From NCBI RefSeq assembly GCF_001661345.1, contig NW_017962919.1, positions 1 to 64,000 on the forward strand: DNA of 64,000 bases, written 5' to 3'. The DNA is from Ascoidea rubescens DSM 1968 (Eukaryota > Ascomycota > Saccharomycetes > Ascoideales > Ascoideaceae). The notes beneath the pieces were generated by a model. It worked only from the letters and a program-made list of their open reading frames with translations, searched no databases and was not told the origin of the DNA. Below are positions 39,661-50,172 of the stretch, piece by piece. How positions within the stretch are numbered: position 1 is the first letter of the stretch; every line of letters begins with the position of its first letter. Made by a program: the position numbers and the translations under genes.

Positions 39661-41856
39661 ATGAGTAATATTCATTTTAATAACAATAATAATAACAATT
39701 ACAATAACAACTACAATAACAATTACAATAACAACTACAACTACAATCTTAATCATAACCACAATAACAGCAACATCAACCATGAAAATCCCGACTCCAT
39801 ATTGAAATTTGATGATAACGATAATGATGAAGATGCCTCCATTTTCAGACACCAGTCAACTGCATCAATGGATTCAATGAACTCGATGGCAACTACTGGC
39901 AGACTTTTGGATAGACTAGGTCTTGATGACGACTGGAATGACGACGACTTGGTAGACATTCCTCCTTCTCCAAAGATTAACAATAACAACACTAGCAATA
40001 TTCTTAGTAACAACCCCAACAACAACAATGTTAACAAATTTATTAACAACAATGCCCAAAACCATCCAAACTTAAACTACCAGTTCAATCCTCAAAATAA
40101 CACACTATCCTCCAATAATACACTATCCTCCGATAACCTAAATAACAATCCTAATCTTAAAAATAAACTGGTCAACAAAACTAACGGCCACATACTAAAC
40201 CATCTTCACAGAGACAAATCTCCCTTAAATTTAAATATATCTAAAGATGACTCTCATAAACATTCAAACCCTCTATCTCCCCTTAAAAACAGGTTTTCCA
40301 GACCCAACTCAACTTCAATTTCAAACCAAAATTCAAACCCAATCTCAAATTCAATCTCAAACCAAAACTCCCTACCTCTACCTCCTTTCACCAATAAAAA
40401 TACCTCCTCTGGTAACTCCTCTCCTTTATCTCCAAACTCCAACCACTTGACTCACACTGTTTCAAATAACCAAAACCAAACCTCCTCCTACAATCAACTT
40501 CAACCTTACCACAATCTATCGAACGACTCTCTCTCTTCCTCAAAAAATAAAAATAAAAACCAAACTCAACTACCTCGCTCTTCCTCTTCCTCTTCTTCTT
40601 CTCCCTCCTCTTCTCCACCTAAACAATTCCATCCTCCCCCAAATACCTCAAATTTTCAAGACCTGCAAAGAAGAGGCTCTCCTCCAATTTCTGTCCCTGC
40701 AAATAGGTTTCCTTCTTTAAACCCACGCTTATTACAACACTCCAAATCTTTCCATCAACCTCAAAATCACGATGACTCCTCAGCCTTAATCACTGCAACC
40801 GCTTTGGGTAAAGTAGTAGGCCAAGTTAAAACTCCCGTAGTTAAAAGTGTAGAAAATAATCAAGTCTTTGCTCATGCCTCAAGTGCCATAATCAACATTG
40901 AATCAAATGATGATTCAAACTACATTGATCCAAAAAATCAAAAATTTAACATCAACTTTGATACAAAAAACATTCTTTCAGGTCTCAATACCGATCCCAA
41001 TAACAATATCAATAATAACATTAATAACGATAATATCAATATAAATTTTAATGATAACAACAATTTCAATATACAAAATCATAATTTACAGCTGCTACAA
41101 CTGCAACAAATTAATAAAAACTCAAGCAGCTCAAACCTAAATTTCTTCAATTCCCAGTATTCAAATCAAGATAATAATAACATCAACAACATTAATGATC
41201 TCTCCGTCCCTCAATCAAATATTCGTAAATCTTCCTTTTCCTCAGAACAATCTGGTGACTCATCAAACTCTTCTCCAGATACTAACTATGATCCCGAAGA
41301 TGAAAGAGTTAAAAAGGCAATCAAATTACGTAAACAAGGCTATCCTAGAGAAGCTTCATACGAGCTAAATATTGCTGCAAACAATGGCTCAAAGGCAGCA
41401 ATGTTACTCTACGGAATAGCTCTAAGATACGGATCTGGTTTAAGAATCGATGAAAAGAAATCCTTTTTATGGATTTGTCGTTCGGCTGGTGTTGATATCA
41501 TATTGATCAACTCAGCAAACTTCTCAGTAGATCCCTTTGATATCCAAGATTCAAATATACCAAAGATTCCTCCAGAACCAGAAGCTCAATCAAATTTCGA
41601 AATTGGCATGTCCTTTATAAATGGCTGGGGTGTCGAAAGAAACGAAAATAAAGGCTTGGAATTCGTCGAAAAGAGCGCCAGTTTAGGTTACGTCGAAGCC
41701 ATGGTTGAAGCAGGAAACATTTGGTCAAAAAAAGGAAGCCATAGAAAGAAAAACTTATACAGAGCTGCTGTGTGGTACAGATTTGCAGACAAAAGAGGTG
41801 CAAAACTAATTGGTACCAGTTGGATTTATAAAGAAAAATACATGAAAAGAAAATAA
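39661..41856 (+). CDS. Sel1-like repeat protein, Dsf2-like
   Basis: 731 aa from the ATG at 39661 (MSNIHFNNN); the upstream open frame has only non-ATG starts. The N-terminal 540 residues are low complexity (Asn, Ser, Pro) with short conserved-looking islands (RLLDRLGLDDDWNDDDLVDIPPS cut into shorter motifs such as DDDLVDIPPSP). The C-terminal 190 residues hold Sel1/TPR-like repeats (AIKLRKQGYPREASYELNIA, AAMLLYGIALRYGSGLRIDE, FEIGMSFINGWGVERNENKG, LEFVEKSASLGYVEAMVEAG) and the ending GTSWIYKEKYMKRK. Fungal Sel1 proteins of this design (Dsf2, Skt5/Chs4, Ack1) act in cell-wall integrity and chitin synthase regulation; the C-terminal motif looks closest to Dsf2. No CaaX box is present, unlike Chs4. 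Family sure, orthologue uncertain. Confidence 0.75.
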   Translation: MSNIHFNNNNNNNYNNNYNNNYNNNYNYNLNHNHNNSNINHENPDSILKFDDNDNDEDASIFRHQSTASMDSMNSMATTGRLLDRLGLDDDWNDDDLVDIPPSPKINNNNTSNILSNNPNNNNVNKFINNNAQNHPNLNYQFNPQNNTLSSNNTLSSDNLNNNPNLKNKLVNKTNGHILNHLHRDKSPLNLNISKDDSHKHSNPLSPLKNRFSRPNSTSISNQNSNPISNSISNQNSLPLPPFTNKNTSSGNSSPLSPNSNHLTHTVSNNQNQTSSYNQLQPYHNLSNDSLSSSKNKNKNQTQLPRSSSSSSSSPSSSPPKQFHPPPNTSNFQDLQRRGSPPISVPANRFPSLNPRLLQHSKSFHQPQNHDDSSALITATALGKVVGQVKTPVVKSVENNQVFAHASSAIINIESNDDSNYIDPKNQKFNINFDTKNILSGLNTDPNNNINNNINNDNININFNDNNNFNIQNHNLQLLQLQQINKNSSSSNLNFFNSQYSNQDNNNINNINDLSVPQSNIRKSSFSSEQSGDSSNSSPDTNYDPEDERVKKAIKLRKQGYPREASYELNIAANNGSKAAMLLYGIALRYGSGLRIDEKKSFLWICRSAGVDIILINSANFSVDPFDIQDSNIPKIPPEPEAQSNFEIGMSFINGWGVERNENKGLEFVEKSASLGYVEAMVEAGNIWSKKGSHRKKNLYRAAVWYRFADKRGAKLIGTSWIYKEKYMKRK

Positions 41857-43060
41857 TCAATTAATAATCAATAATTAATTAAAAATAAACCAATTTTTTT
41901 ATTCAAAGAATATTATCAAATTTTTCCTCTCATTTGAACATTTAAAGATTTATAATAATAAATTAAAAAAAAACAAATAAAAAAGATTATATTTTACTTT
42001 TTTTTAATTTTTTTTTTCCCCATTTGTCTAATTGCTCTTCACTATCATTTATTCTTGTTTATTATTTTTTTTTTCTACTCATCTTCATCTTTTTACTACA
42101 AGAAAAAACAAAATTAATTAATCATTAATTCAATTCATTCCTTTTTTTGTTTCAAAGAGTTTTTTTATTGTTTTCTGATTGTATAAAAATAATCTAATGA
42201 TCCTTGGTTATATTGATTTAATCATTAATTTCATGTCAACATTTTTTCAAATTTTATCAAAATAACGTATTAATTATAATGATGGCAAGAGAAAATCATA
42301 AATAATATTGCTAATGATAATATTATTAATAATACACATAACTATATATAATATTATGATTTCATTAGAGCTGTTAATTGACTAATGTGCTCTTTTGACA
42401 AATTTTTTTATCCTATTTTTTACTTTTAGTTTTAAAATTTCTCTCCTTTTTAATCCATTTGCTTTGTTGATTTGTTTATTATCTTTTAATTTTCCTATTT
42501 TTTTTGTTTTCCTTGACAAAAATAATAATAGTTAAAACCCTTTTTAAAAAATTTTTTTATGTTTTGTTTAATTTATACTTTTTTCAATTGTTTAATCTTT
42601 GTTGTTTACCCTTAACTTATTATTTTTACATTCCTATATTTAGTTGTTTTTTTGTTTTTTTAATTAATACTTGTTTTGTTTTCATTTACTATTGTTTTCC
42701 AATTTATTGTTTAATACATATTTCCAAAGATATTTTCCAGTTTTGTCTTAAATCCCATTGAAATAGTCTTAAACAAAGCAGCAAGATATCTTTTTCAACC
42801 AAAAAACTTATACTTTTATCCAAATTTATCCTTCTTCATGTTCTTTTAGTAAGGGTCTTTAAAAGTAGAGAAAACTTGCGCTTTTGTTTAGAGAATACGA
42901 TGGAATATAATAGAATATGATAGAATACAATGAGAAGGGTAAAAATGCTGAGAAGGCTGAAAATTAAGAATACAAAACACAAAACAATCAGATTCAATAT
43001 CAGAGAAAAGATCTAACGGAAGGGTTTTAACTTTTTTTGACCTCTGATATCAAAAGTTAT
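41857..43060. other. Long AT-rich intergenic region
   Basis: T-rich and A-rich sequence with many homopolymer runs after the Sel1-repeat gene; no coding signal. A GAATA-type pentamer patch lies at about 42893-42935. Part of it is 3' untranslated sequence. Confidence 0.6.
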
Positions 43061-43177
43061 TTAAGAAAGGCGATTTTGAAAAGCAACGTTTTTTAAAGTG
43101 GGAATGGCCATTCCTGGTGCAATGTTGTTTAAGGAAAATGATGGAAAGTTGTGAACTTTGTTCTTAATTTGAGCCAT
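43061..43177 (-). CDS. Candidate 38-aa small ORF
   Basis: The minus strand reads ATG at 43177-43175 to TAA at 43063-43061, encoding a 38-residue peptide beginning MAQIKNKVHNFPSFSLNN with an APGMAIPTLKNVAFQ segment. It stands in an otherwise AT-rich, non-coding 1.9-kb region, and its composition (varied residues, Pro and Gly, several C-ending codons) is unlike the surrounding DNA. It could be a small gene, one exon of a longer gene, or chance. I recognise no homologue. Confidence 0.25.
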   Translation of the reverse strand: MAQIKNKVHNFPSFSLNNIAPGMAIPTLKNVAFQNRLS

Positions 43178-43788
43178 TTTACTTAAAGGGAGTTACTGTG
43201 TGTCACAGTCAGTTATTGAAACTGTTTCTCAACTGTTTGGAAACAAAAAAGGAAATAACAGCAAAGAGATAAAATGAATTAATTCGATTTCTTTCGGCAT
43301 CTGAGCGTTGATTCGAAGATAAAAAGAGCCAAAACAAGCTATTGTTCGGTAGAAATAAGCTATTTATGCACGACTGCTCCTGCATTAACTAGCTGCTCGG
43401 ATTCTATTGTTTCTGAATGTGATTCAAGAGAAAACAAAGCTAACTGCTTGATGATCTATTTGAAGTCTACTAGATACACAATGCCAAATATATAGAGGTA
43501 TTGACAGCAAATCAAAACAAGGGATCCAATTAATAAGACTAACATCCATCTATCCACTTTACTACACTTCCTTTTTCCATAACAAGCAAAACAAGAAGTA
43601 AAACTAGAAGTAAAAAACAATGTATTTCAAACAAGAGATAAACCAAAAAAATGTAAAGAGCAAACACAAAAGTAAGAATAAGAAGAAACAAACAAGCAAG
43701 CAAGCAAGCAGACAAAACATAAAGAGTCATGGATTAAAAAATTGGAAGTAAAAAATAAAGGAATCTTTTAGACCACGAAAGGATTTCT
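43178..43788. other. Intergenic region downstream of FCY2
   Basis: About 0.6 kb without a convincing gene. It includes an AAGC array at about 43690-43710. It probably contains the FCY2 3' end (minus strand). Confidence 0.5.
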
Positions 43789-45387
43789 TTAACGACCAAA
43801 ATATTTGATCTCAAATGGTCTAGCAATGTTGAAGCCAACAAATGAAAACGCTATTGCTAATTCGAAACCAATATCACCACCATAATCACCGATGAGTCTT
43901 GCAACTTCACCAGAGTACCAAGTTTGATTCATTCCAAGAGCCACGCCGAATACGCCAAAAATAAAACCGCATATGCCAGCAATTCCAATTGGTAGTTTTG
44001 AGCTATCCAAGTAATCATCCGGATTGTAACCTTTGAAACCTCTTCTGTAGATGAAATGTTCAGACAAGGTAATTGAAATGTAGATACTTTGGAAATAAGC
44101 GACACAGTTCATAAAGTTATGGATGTAACTTTCGAATTCATAAAAAGCAGGGATACAAATGCCCAAGGTGAGGAAGTTTGCTAATAGAGTCCAAAAAATT
44201 CTTGGGATTATACGGAACTTAGACCAAATAGCTTGAACACATAAAGCAACGGAATACATGTTGGGGATGTTATTACAGACAGTTGACAAGGCTAATAGAA
44301 CGCAGCAGAATTGGCCAAAACCATGTAATGAATCTGTGACTAGGACTGAGTAGATAAGACCACCGATAGAATAGTCTTCATACATCTGAGCCCATTGATC
44401 GTTTGATAGTGTTCCAGTTGCACAAGCAGCACCTAGGGTCATTGCAAAGACAGATGGAAGCCATAAGCCGGTTAGAGTTGAGAAAAAAATCTTGTATGGG
44501 TTTGTGTTTAAGGACATGTAGGTGGTGTAGTCAGCAGAGTAGGTTGTCCAGCCAGCAGCAAAGCCAAAGACAGTTCCACCAAAAGAGAGAACATTTCCTG
44601 CAGCGGTTGGACCACTTTCCCAGATTCCAGGAGTGAAATTTTTGGACATTGTCATTCTAGCGATTATGATGAGAAAGATTATGAAATTGGGGATCCATGA
44701 ATACATCTCATAGTAATGGATAGCGGTGTAGCCAAAAAACGTAACAAAGAAAGTGATGACGACAATGATTAAACAACCAGCCCAGGGTGGTAAAGCTCCA
44801 CCATTGACAATGTGTAGCAATTGAGCTGAGGACATAATATTGGTAGCTCCCCAACCCACACAGGCTATACATTGCAAGCACGCGAAGATTCTCATTCCAT
44901 AGTTTCCAGCGAGGAAAGCAGTTAGCATCATCTGTCGCAAGCCAAATCTTGAGCCAAAAACCGAAAAGAAGGCAAATGGAATACAGCCTAGCAAGTTGAA
45001 AAACACGATGGTTAGAGTACATTGGTAGAAGCCTAGTTGGAAAACAGTTACACCCAAGGCACCTAAAGAGAAGGTACCAACAACTAAATTTGCTGCCAAC
45101 CACATGGAGCCAGCAGCCCAGGAAGAAGTGTCAGTTCTTTCATCTTCTTCTACTCTTTGAACACCTCTGGTTTCAGCCTTTAGCAACCTTCCAATTCGAT
45201 CGAAAACGCTAAATCTAGAATTCTTTTCAGGTTCAGCTTCATATCTTTCAGATTCGGACGAGAAATAAGAAGTTCTTCTACGCAAGCTCTCCATAGGAAT
45301 TTGTTGCCCTTCAGGGTTCAAAGCAGAACGACTTGAATGTAATGAGTAGGAAATTTTGAATGTTTTGTTTTCATAATTTTCCCCCAT
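43789..45387 (-). CDS. FCY2: Purine-cytosine permease FCY2
   Basis: 532 aa from the ATG at 45387-45385 (MGENYENKTF); the longer frame opens with TTG. A hydrophilic N-terminus of about 95 residues is followed by twelve predicted membrane segments. NCS1 family features: WLAANLVVGTFSLGALG in helix 1, GSRFGLRQMMLTAFLAGNYG, GWGATNIMSSAQLLH, and GGTVFGFAAGWTTYSADYTTYM, which is diagnostic of Fcy2-type transporters. The protein imports cytosine, adenine, guanine and hypoxanthine with protons at the plasma membrane, and also flucytosine. S. cerevisiae Fcy2 is 533 aa. It lies downstream of ITR1 on the same strand but 1.4 kb away, so it has its own promoter. A full scan of the frame found no CTG codon. 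Confidence 0.95.
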   Translation of the reverse strand: MGENYENKTFKISYSLHSSRSALNPEGQQIPMESLRRRTSYFSSESERYEAEPEKNSRFSVFDRIGRLLKAETRGVQRVEEDERTDTSSWAAGSMWLAANLVVGTFSLGALGVTVFQLGFYQCTLTIVFFNLLGCIPFAFFSVFGSRFGLRQMMLTAFLAGNYGMRIFACLQCIACVGWGATNIMSSAQLLHIVNGGALPPWAGCLIIVVITFFVTFFGYTAIHYYEMYSWIPNFIIFLIIIARMTMSKNFTPGIWESGPTAAGNVLSFGGTVFGFAAGWTTYSADYTTYMSLNTNPYKIFFSTLTGLWLPSVFAMTLGAACATGTLSNDQWAQMYEDYSIGGLIYSVLVTDSLHGFGQFCCVLLALSTVCNNIPNMYSVALCVQAIWSKFRIIPRIFWTLLANFLTLGICIPAFYEFESYIHNFMNCVAYFQSIYISITLSEHFIYRRGFKGYNPDDYLDSSKLPIGIAGICGFIFGVFGVALGMNQTWYSGEVARLIGDYGGDIGFELAIAFSFVGFNIARPFEIKYFGR

Positions 45388-46811
45388 CTTATAATTCTTG
45401 TGAATTAAGTGCAAGGATATCAGTAAAAGAACAAAAACCAAAAGGAAAAGAAAAAAAAAAAAGAGAAAGGGGAAAAAAAAGGGTATATTTGTGAACAGAA
45501 AAAATACCAGAGAGAAATAAGTGATAATTTATGTAACAGTTCTCATTCTGTTTTATGGAGTGAATAACCAAAGAAAAAAAAATTAGTGAAAAGTTCAGTA
45601 CGATAGCCAAAGAGTTAGGTAATTAAATAGTTGAATATAACTTTGTAATTATACAATGATAACAAACTAATCACAAGAATCTGCTAAAGAATACTCACAT
45701 TAAGGCTAGTCCAGTAGTTAGGGGGGACAAAGTTCTGCCTCAAAGAGTTAAATGCCAATTGTCTCTTATTGTTTGTCTGGTCTTCTGCCCACTGTTGGCT
45801 TGTATTTTGAAAGCTCTTTCTGGAGAATATGGACAATCATTTCAACAACTTTCAAACTTCAGCCAATTTGCAATCTTTGAACTGTTTGCGAGAGTTTCTC
45901 GTGCAAAGAGCAAAATGATATGAGAATAAAACCCAGACTGGAATTAAATGAAATATTTGGAAAAGCAAAAACCATACTAGACCCATAGAGTTGGCTGATC
46001 GCAATACTGCAGAATAATGCGCTATCTATACATATGACCAATGGGAGCACTGTGCTGAGAAAGCCTGCGGAATTTCGCGTCTCTGGGCATGTCTCTTTAG
46101 GCAAGAGCTGTTGCAGCCGCTTGGCAGAGATCCAACCAATGCTTACACCGCAGATCATGACCCGGATTGGAGGGGCTCGACTTTTCACGCTGCTGGGCAT
46201 TGGCCACCTCTTATCGCGTGTATGGCGCTGGTTGTTGTGTGGTGTTTCGTTGTGTCTCACGTATTTCAAGGGACTCATATCTCGCATATCCTGCATATCT
46301 TGGACTGGCCTAGTCCTAGTTCAAGAGGTATTCAGCTTTGGGAATTGACAGATTTAAGCGCTGGACCACATAAGAGTGCCTCAAGCTGCTTCAAACCGCC
46401 TTCAGCCAGGGCTGTCCAATTGCCTCCTGTTTTTCACAAAAATGTTTTGTTTTGCTCCCCAATTGCTAAAAACTATTACATGATGAAGATATTTCAAAGG
46501 ACCAATTGTTAACTTTCCAGTAACGGTGGTTGTGCAATAATAAGGGTTTTGATTGATAGAGCTGGGACGTTCAGTCTAATCGGCAGCCCTATCTTTTCAT
46601 TGGCTGGGAATTATCTGCAAATCATTGTTGTGAACTAAAATTTCTGAGACAGAACATTAAACAAACAGAAAATTATGAAAAGGACACTGAGAAAAAACAT
46701 ACAATAAAATGAGACAAATAAATACCTTTTAGATTGGATTTTAAAGCTAAATTTAACAATTGCTCTTAAGTTTTAGACTCAAGCAATGTCCTTGATTGTA
46801 TTCAGTTCAAT
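45388..46811. other. FCY2 promoter and ITR1 3' region
   Basis: 1.4 kb. An A-rich stretch follows directly upstream of FCY2 (45420-45480). A GC-richer segment at about 46020-46440 is open on both strands for 100-145 codons, but neither product looks like a protein family, so it is treated as regulatory or unassigned. The part near 46500-46811 is the ITR1 3' flank. Confidence 0.5.
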
Positions 46812-48506
46812 TCAATTCAATTCTATCTTATCCAGCTTACGACTGATCATATCCGGCAAGGATCTCTCTTTCTCTTTCTTTTGAATAAAATGATCTTTGT
46901 TTTTCATCTCTTGTTTCCGACGCTTTGATAGCTCCTTAGATCTTTTGATGTTGAATCCGTTTGTTAATATATCTTGACACTCGCCTAGCTGTAAACCCGA
47001 CAATTCCGGATACAAAAAGTACACGAATACAAGTGAAAAAAGTGAAACACCTGCAAAGAATGCAAATGTGCCTGTTGGTGTTATTCTGTCTAGCATTGTT
47101 AAGAAAGTTGAGGAAATGGTCAATGATCCAGCCCAATTCACTGTTGTTGAGAACGCTGTTCCCACTCCTCGAACTGATTGAGAAAATAGCTCTGATTGCT
47201 GCCAGGGAACATTTCCAATACCTATAGCATACGATGCTGCAAACCAAATCATACTGATAATGATAACAATGGCCCACCCTGTAATCTCTGTATCTTCATT
47301 CAACAATGCATCATGATCCTCAAATGTAATGTTCATAAAATGAAACGCAATCGCACATAGTGTTAACGATAGCATCATCATGGGCAATCCGATTAGTAGA
47401 ATCTTTCGTCTTCCTACTCTGTCAATAACAAAAAATGCTATTAATGTGAAAAGAAAATTTGTACCAGAAATTATGATCGAAACCGCCGTTGAATTCTTGA
47501 ATCCAACAGTCTCGAATATTGTTCCACTGAAATACATCAATGAATTCCACCCTGTAAACTGCTGGATACCTTGTAATCCACATGCCAATATCAATGCCCG
47601 AAAATTCGAAGGAACTAAATGAATCTCTCGAATTGCATTCCAACTCTTGATCCAAATATTACCCCCAGGAATGGTATCATTTAGTCTGTCAAACTCTTTA
47701 ATCTTCGCCTCGATTGACTGACTTGTAGCACCCTTGTGTGTCTTTGATATCACGTCTCTAGCCTTCTTATAATTGCCTTTCATAACATAGTACCTTGGGG
47801 TATCTGAAAGAAAGATAACAAGACAAAACTGAATCGCTGTTGGAACTAGTGATACTCCAACCAATATCCGCCATCCATTATAAACATCTGTTAGCCCTGC
47901 TCCGATTCCATACGCCACAAGCTGTCCTCCAGTTATTGCCAAAACATTTATAATCACCAATCGTCCTCGAAATCGAGATGGTGCCAACTCCGAAATATAT
48001 AATGGTGCTATCAATGACCCAAACCCTACTCCGATACCCATAACAAATCTGCCTCCGATCATGGTCCAAACCGTATGAGCTGCACATTGAATAACAGCAC
48101 CAGCAATAAACATCACATTTGAAAACAAGATAACAGGTTTTCTGCCAAATAAATCAGCAATAGCGCCAGCAAAAAGTGCACCTATTAATGCGCCCAACGA
48201 GGTGGCTGCTGTTATTAATTCCTTTTGGCTATATGTCAAGGCTTTATTGTCCAAATCAGTGCCAATAGCAACCAACGCAGATGAAATATATCCTGTGTCA
48301 TAGCCAAACATAAACCCGGATATCGAGGCAACAAATGTCAATGTAATAACTAATGGTGAAGGTTTAGTGAATTCAAATGACATTAAAATAGATGTGTTAT
48401 CATCCATCTCTATGCCCATTTCTTGTTCTTGGATTTCTTGGTTACTGTCATTATTGTCGTTTTTTGGCAGGTCTTGAGTGCTACCGATTTCTTTCATTTT
48501 TTTCAT
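46812..48506 (-). CDS. ITR1: Myo-inositol transporter ITR1/ITR2
   Basis: 564 aa, major facilitator superfamily, sugar porter branch. Twelve helices are visible. Signatures: [16 protein letters not shown] in helix 1, GRKP after helix 2, [44 protein letters not shown] in helix 7, DRVGRRK between helices 8 and 9, and [11 protein letters not shown] replacing the PETKG of hexose carriers, as in Itr proteins. It imports myo-inositol with protons at the plasma membrane, feeding phosphatidylinositol synthesis; in yeast it is repressed by inositol through Ino2/Ino4. I saw no clear Ino2/Ino4 element upstream. Cytosolic tails are hydrophilic. Two CTG codons occur, one in each tail (48468 and 46833), none in the conserved core. 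Met4 is an alternative start. Confidence 0.94.
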   Translation of the reverse strand: MKKMKEIGSTQDLPKNDNNDSNQEIQEQEMGIEMDDNTSILMSFEFTKPSPLVITLTFVASISGFMFGYDTGYISSALVAIGTDLDNKALTYSQKELITAATSLGALIGALFAGAIADLFGRKPVILFSNVMFIAGAVIQCAAHTVWTMIGGRFVMGIGVGFGSLIAPLYISELAPSRFRGRLVIINVLAITGGQLVAYGIGAGLTDVYNGWRILVGVSLVPTAIQFCLVIFLSDTPRYYVMKGNYKKARDVISKTHKGATSQSIEAKIKEFDRLNDTIPGGNIWIKSWNAIREIHLVPSNFRALILACGLQGIQQFTGWNSLMYFSGTIFETVGFKNSTAVSIIISGTNFLFTLIAFFVIDRVGRRKILLIGLPMMMLSLTLCAIAFHFMNITFEDHDALLNEDTEITGWAIVIIISMIWFAASYAIGIGNVPWQQSELFSQSVRGVGTAFSTTVNWAGSLTISSTFLTMLDRITPTGTFAFFAGVSLFSLVFVYFLYPELSGLQLGECQDILTNGFNIKRSKELSKRRKQEMKNKDHFIQKKEKERSLPDMISRKLDKIELN

Positions 48507-50172
48507 TTGGATTTATTGTTCGATAAACGAAATAGTAAAAAGGCAATATCAATATCAAACTTATTTCAAAAAACAATACACAATCAACAACAAGTCTCCA
48601 AGGGATATTGAAGGGATATCGCATAAATGTGAGCAAAAAGTTACTTTACGAAAAATCATATGTAACCACCCCTCTGAGTAACTGCGTTTTTAAGCAGTGG
48701 GCAAAAAAATAATCCGAAGTGGTAATTTTCACAAACGGTTGTGGTTCATCGTCTGATTTAAAACCTCATTTAGAACTGAAGTAAATCTATTAGAAAATAA
48801 GTATGGCCCACTGATTCGATACTGTGAAGTGCTTTTCCAAAATTTTACAATTTCCTTTATCTCCAGTATTCCAACTCATTTCCTCGCAGAATCATCTCAG
48901 ATAGCTCAACAAAAAAGCTGCTACAAGTTCGGATTAACCACTGAAACCACAAGCTTTTAGACCTAGATTTATCCATCCCGAATCACCTCGGATGTCAGCT
49001 GACAGGATTCTTTTTTGTATACTTAAATTACGGGTAATGCATAAATATCAAACTTCAGAGAACTTACAAGTTTTGTAATTAATCTTTTGCCAATACTCGA
49101 GGATAGTTGGATCTTCGACACTGTTGCGCTCGTGATTACTCCAACTTGTCCATGCTTTAGTCGCTCTGACTGGCCCTGTATTATCCTATCGCTCGCACTA
49201 GTTTCATTTCAGCACAGTAAGGATACAAAAATGGAACCTACCCTTCCACTCTAAATCCAGCTTGAAAGAGCTCTTCAATGAGGCACACGTCTCACTGGCT
49301 GCGTTGTGAATAAACTATTCGTGATTACCCAAAACAGAAGTAGCCTCCTTCCACACTCACAGAGCCATTTCAGGGACAATTGTGACCAGAGCCACAGTGT
49401 TGGCTACTGCTATATAATGCACTAAACCGCAGTACGCACAGCACTTCCGGTGCCGGTGAGATAGCGCGCACTCAGGCGTTGGCATGTTCAAGAATCGTGC
49501 TCCAGCTCCGTGGTCTGTTCCCAATCATTCTAAGAGGGTTTTTTTCTTTATGTCTAATGATTTATTCCTTTGAAGAGGACGAATGGCTTAACGAGGATAA
49601 CATTTAAGCTTACTACGTTATAACTGTTGAATAACCTGAATATTGTATTATTCGTTCATGCTCCACAACAAATCACATCCAGCTCCACCTTCAATTTACT
49701 GTCTCTGATACTGCTGCAATCATTTTCGCCCACACAGGCACATTTGTATTTATATTTATATTGTTAAAATCCAAATCCTTAAGCATATCAGCAAAGGGAA
49801 AAACAAAACAAAGCAAAACAAAAAAAACTAATTCACTGGAAACACCACTGATTATATTCTTTTCCACTAAAATAGCGAAATCAAAGGCACTACTCAAGTT
49901 CTTTCGGTTCCAACATACTCATATATCCTCACTGCAGTACCATCCAATACCAGTCAAAATATATGCTAAAGAGTAAAATACTTGCCTGTTTCTACCTGGT
50001 TATTGTTCCTAAATAACAATAAGCTTCAGTTCAATCCAATCTTATCAAATCTTATCAAATCTAATCAAATCTAATCAAATCAAATCCAATAGATAACTTT
50101 TGGGTCTGCTTCTTTGAATTTCATGTTTGATTGTATCGTTATTTCCATCTAATTTAGTTAATATCTTGTAAA
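48507..50172. promoter_or_regulatory. Divergent promoter region ITR1/Zn2Cys6 gene
   Basis: 1.67 kb between divergent starts. AT-rich near both genes, GC-richer at about 49100-49500. TCTTATCAAA/TCTAATCAAA repeats (50036-50090) lie about 100 bp upstream of the regulator gene. No coding region, TATA or tRNA is recognised. Confidence 0.5.

Noticed and set aside
45859-46512. Overlapping ORFs of 104-145 codons on both strands between FCY2 and ITR1
   Set aside because: Both strands are open because the segment is GC-richer; the products look random and match no family.
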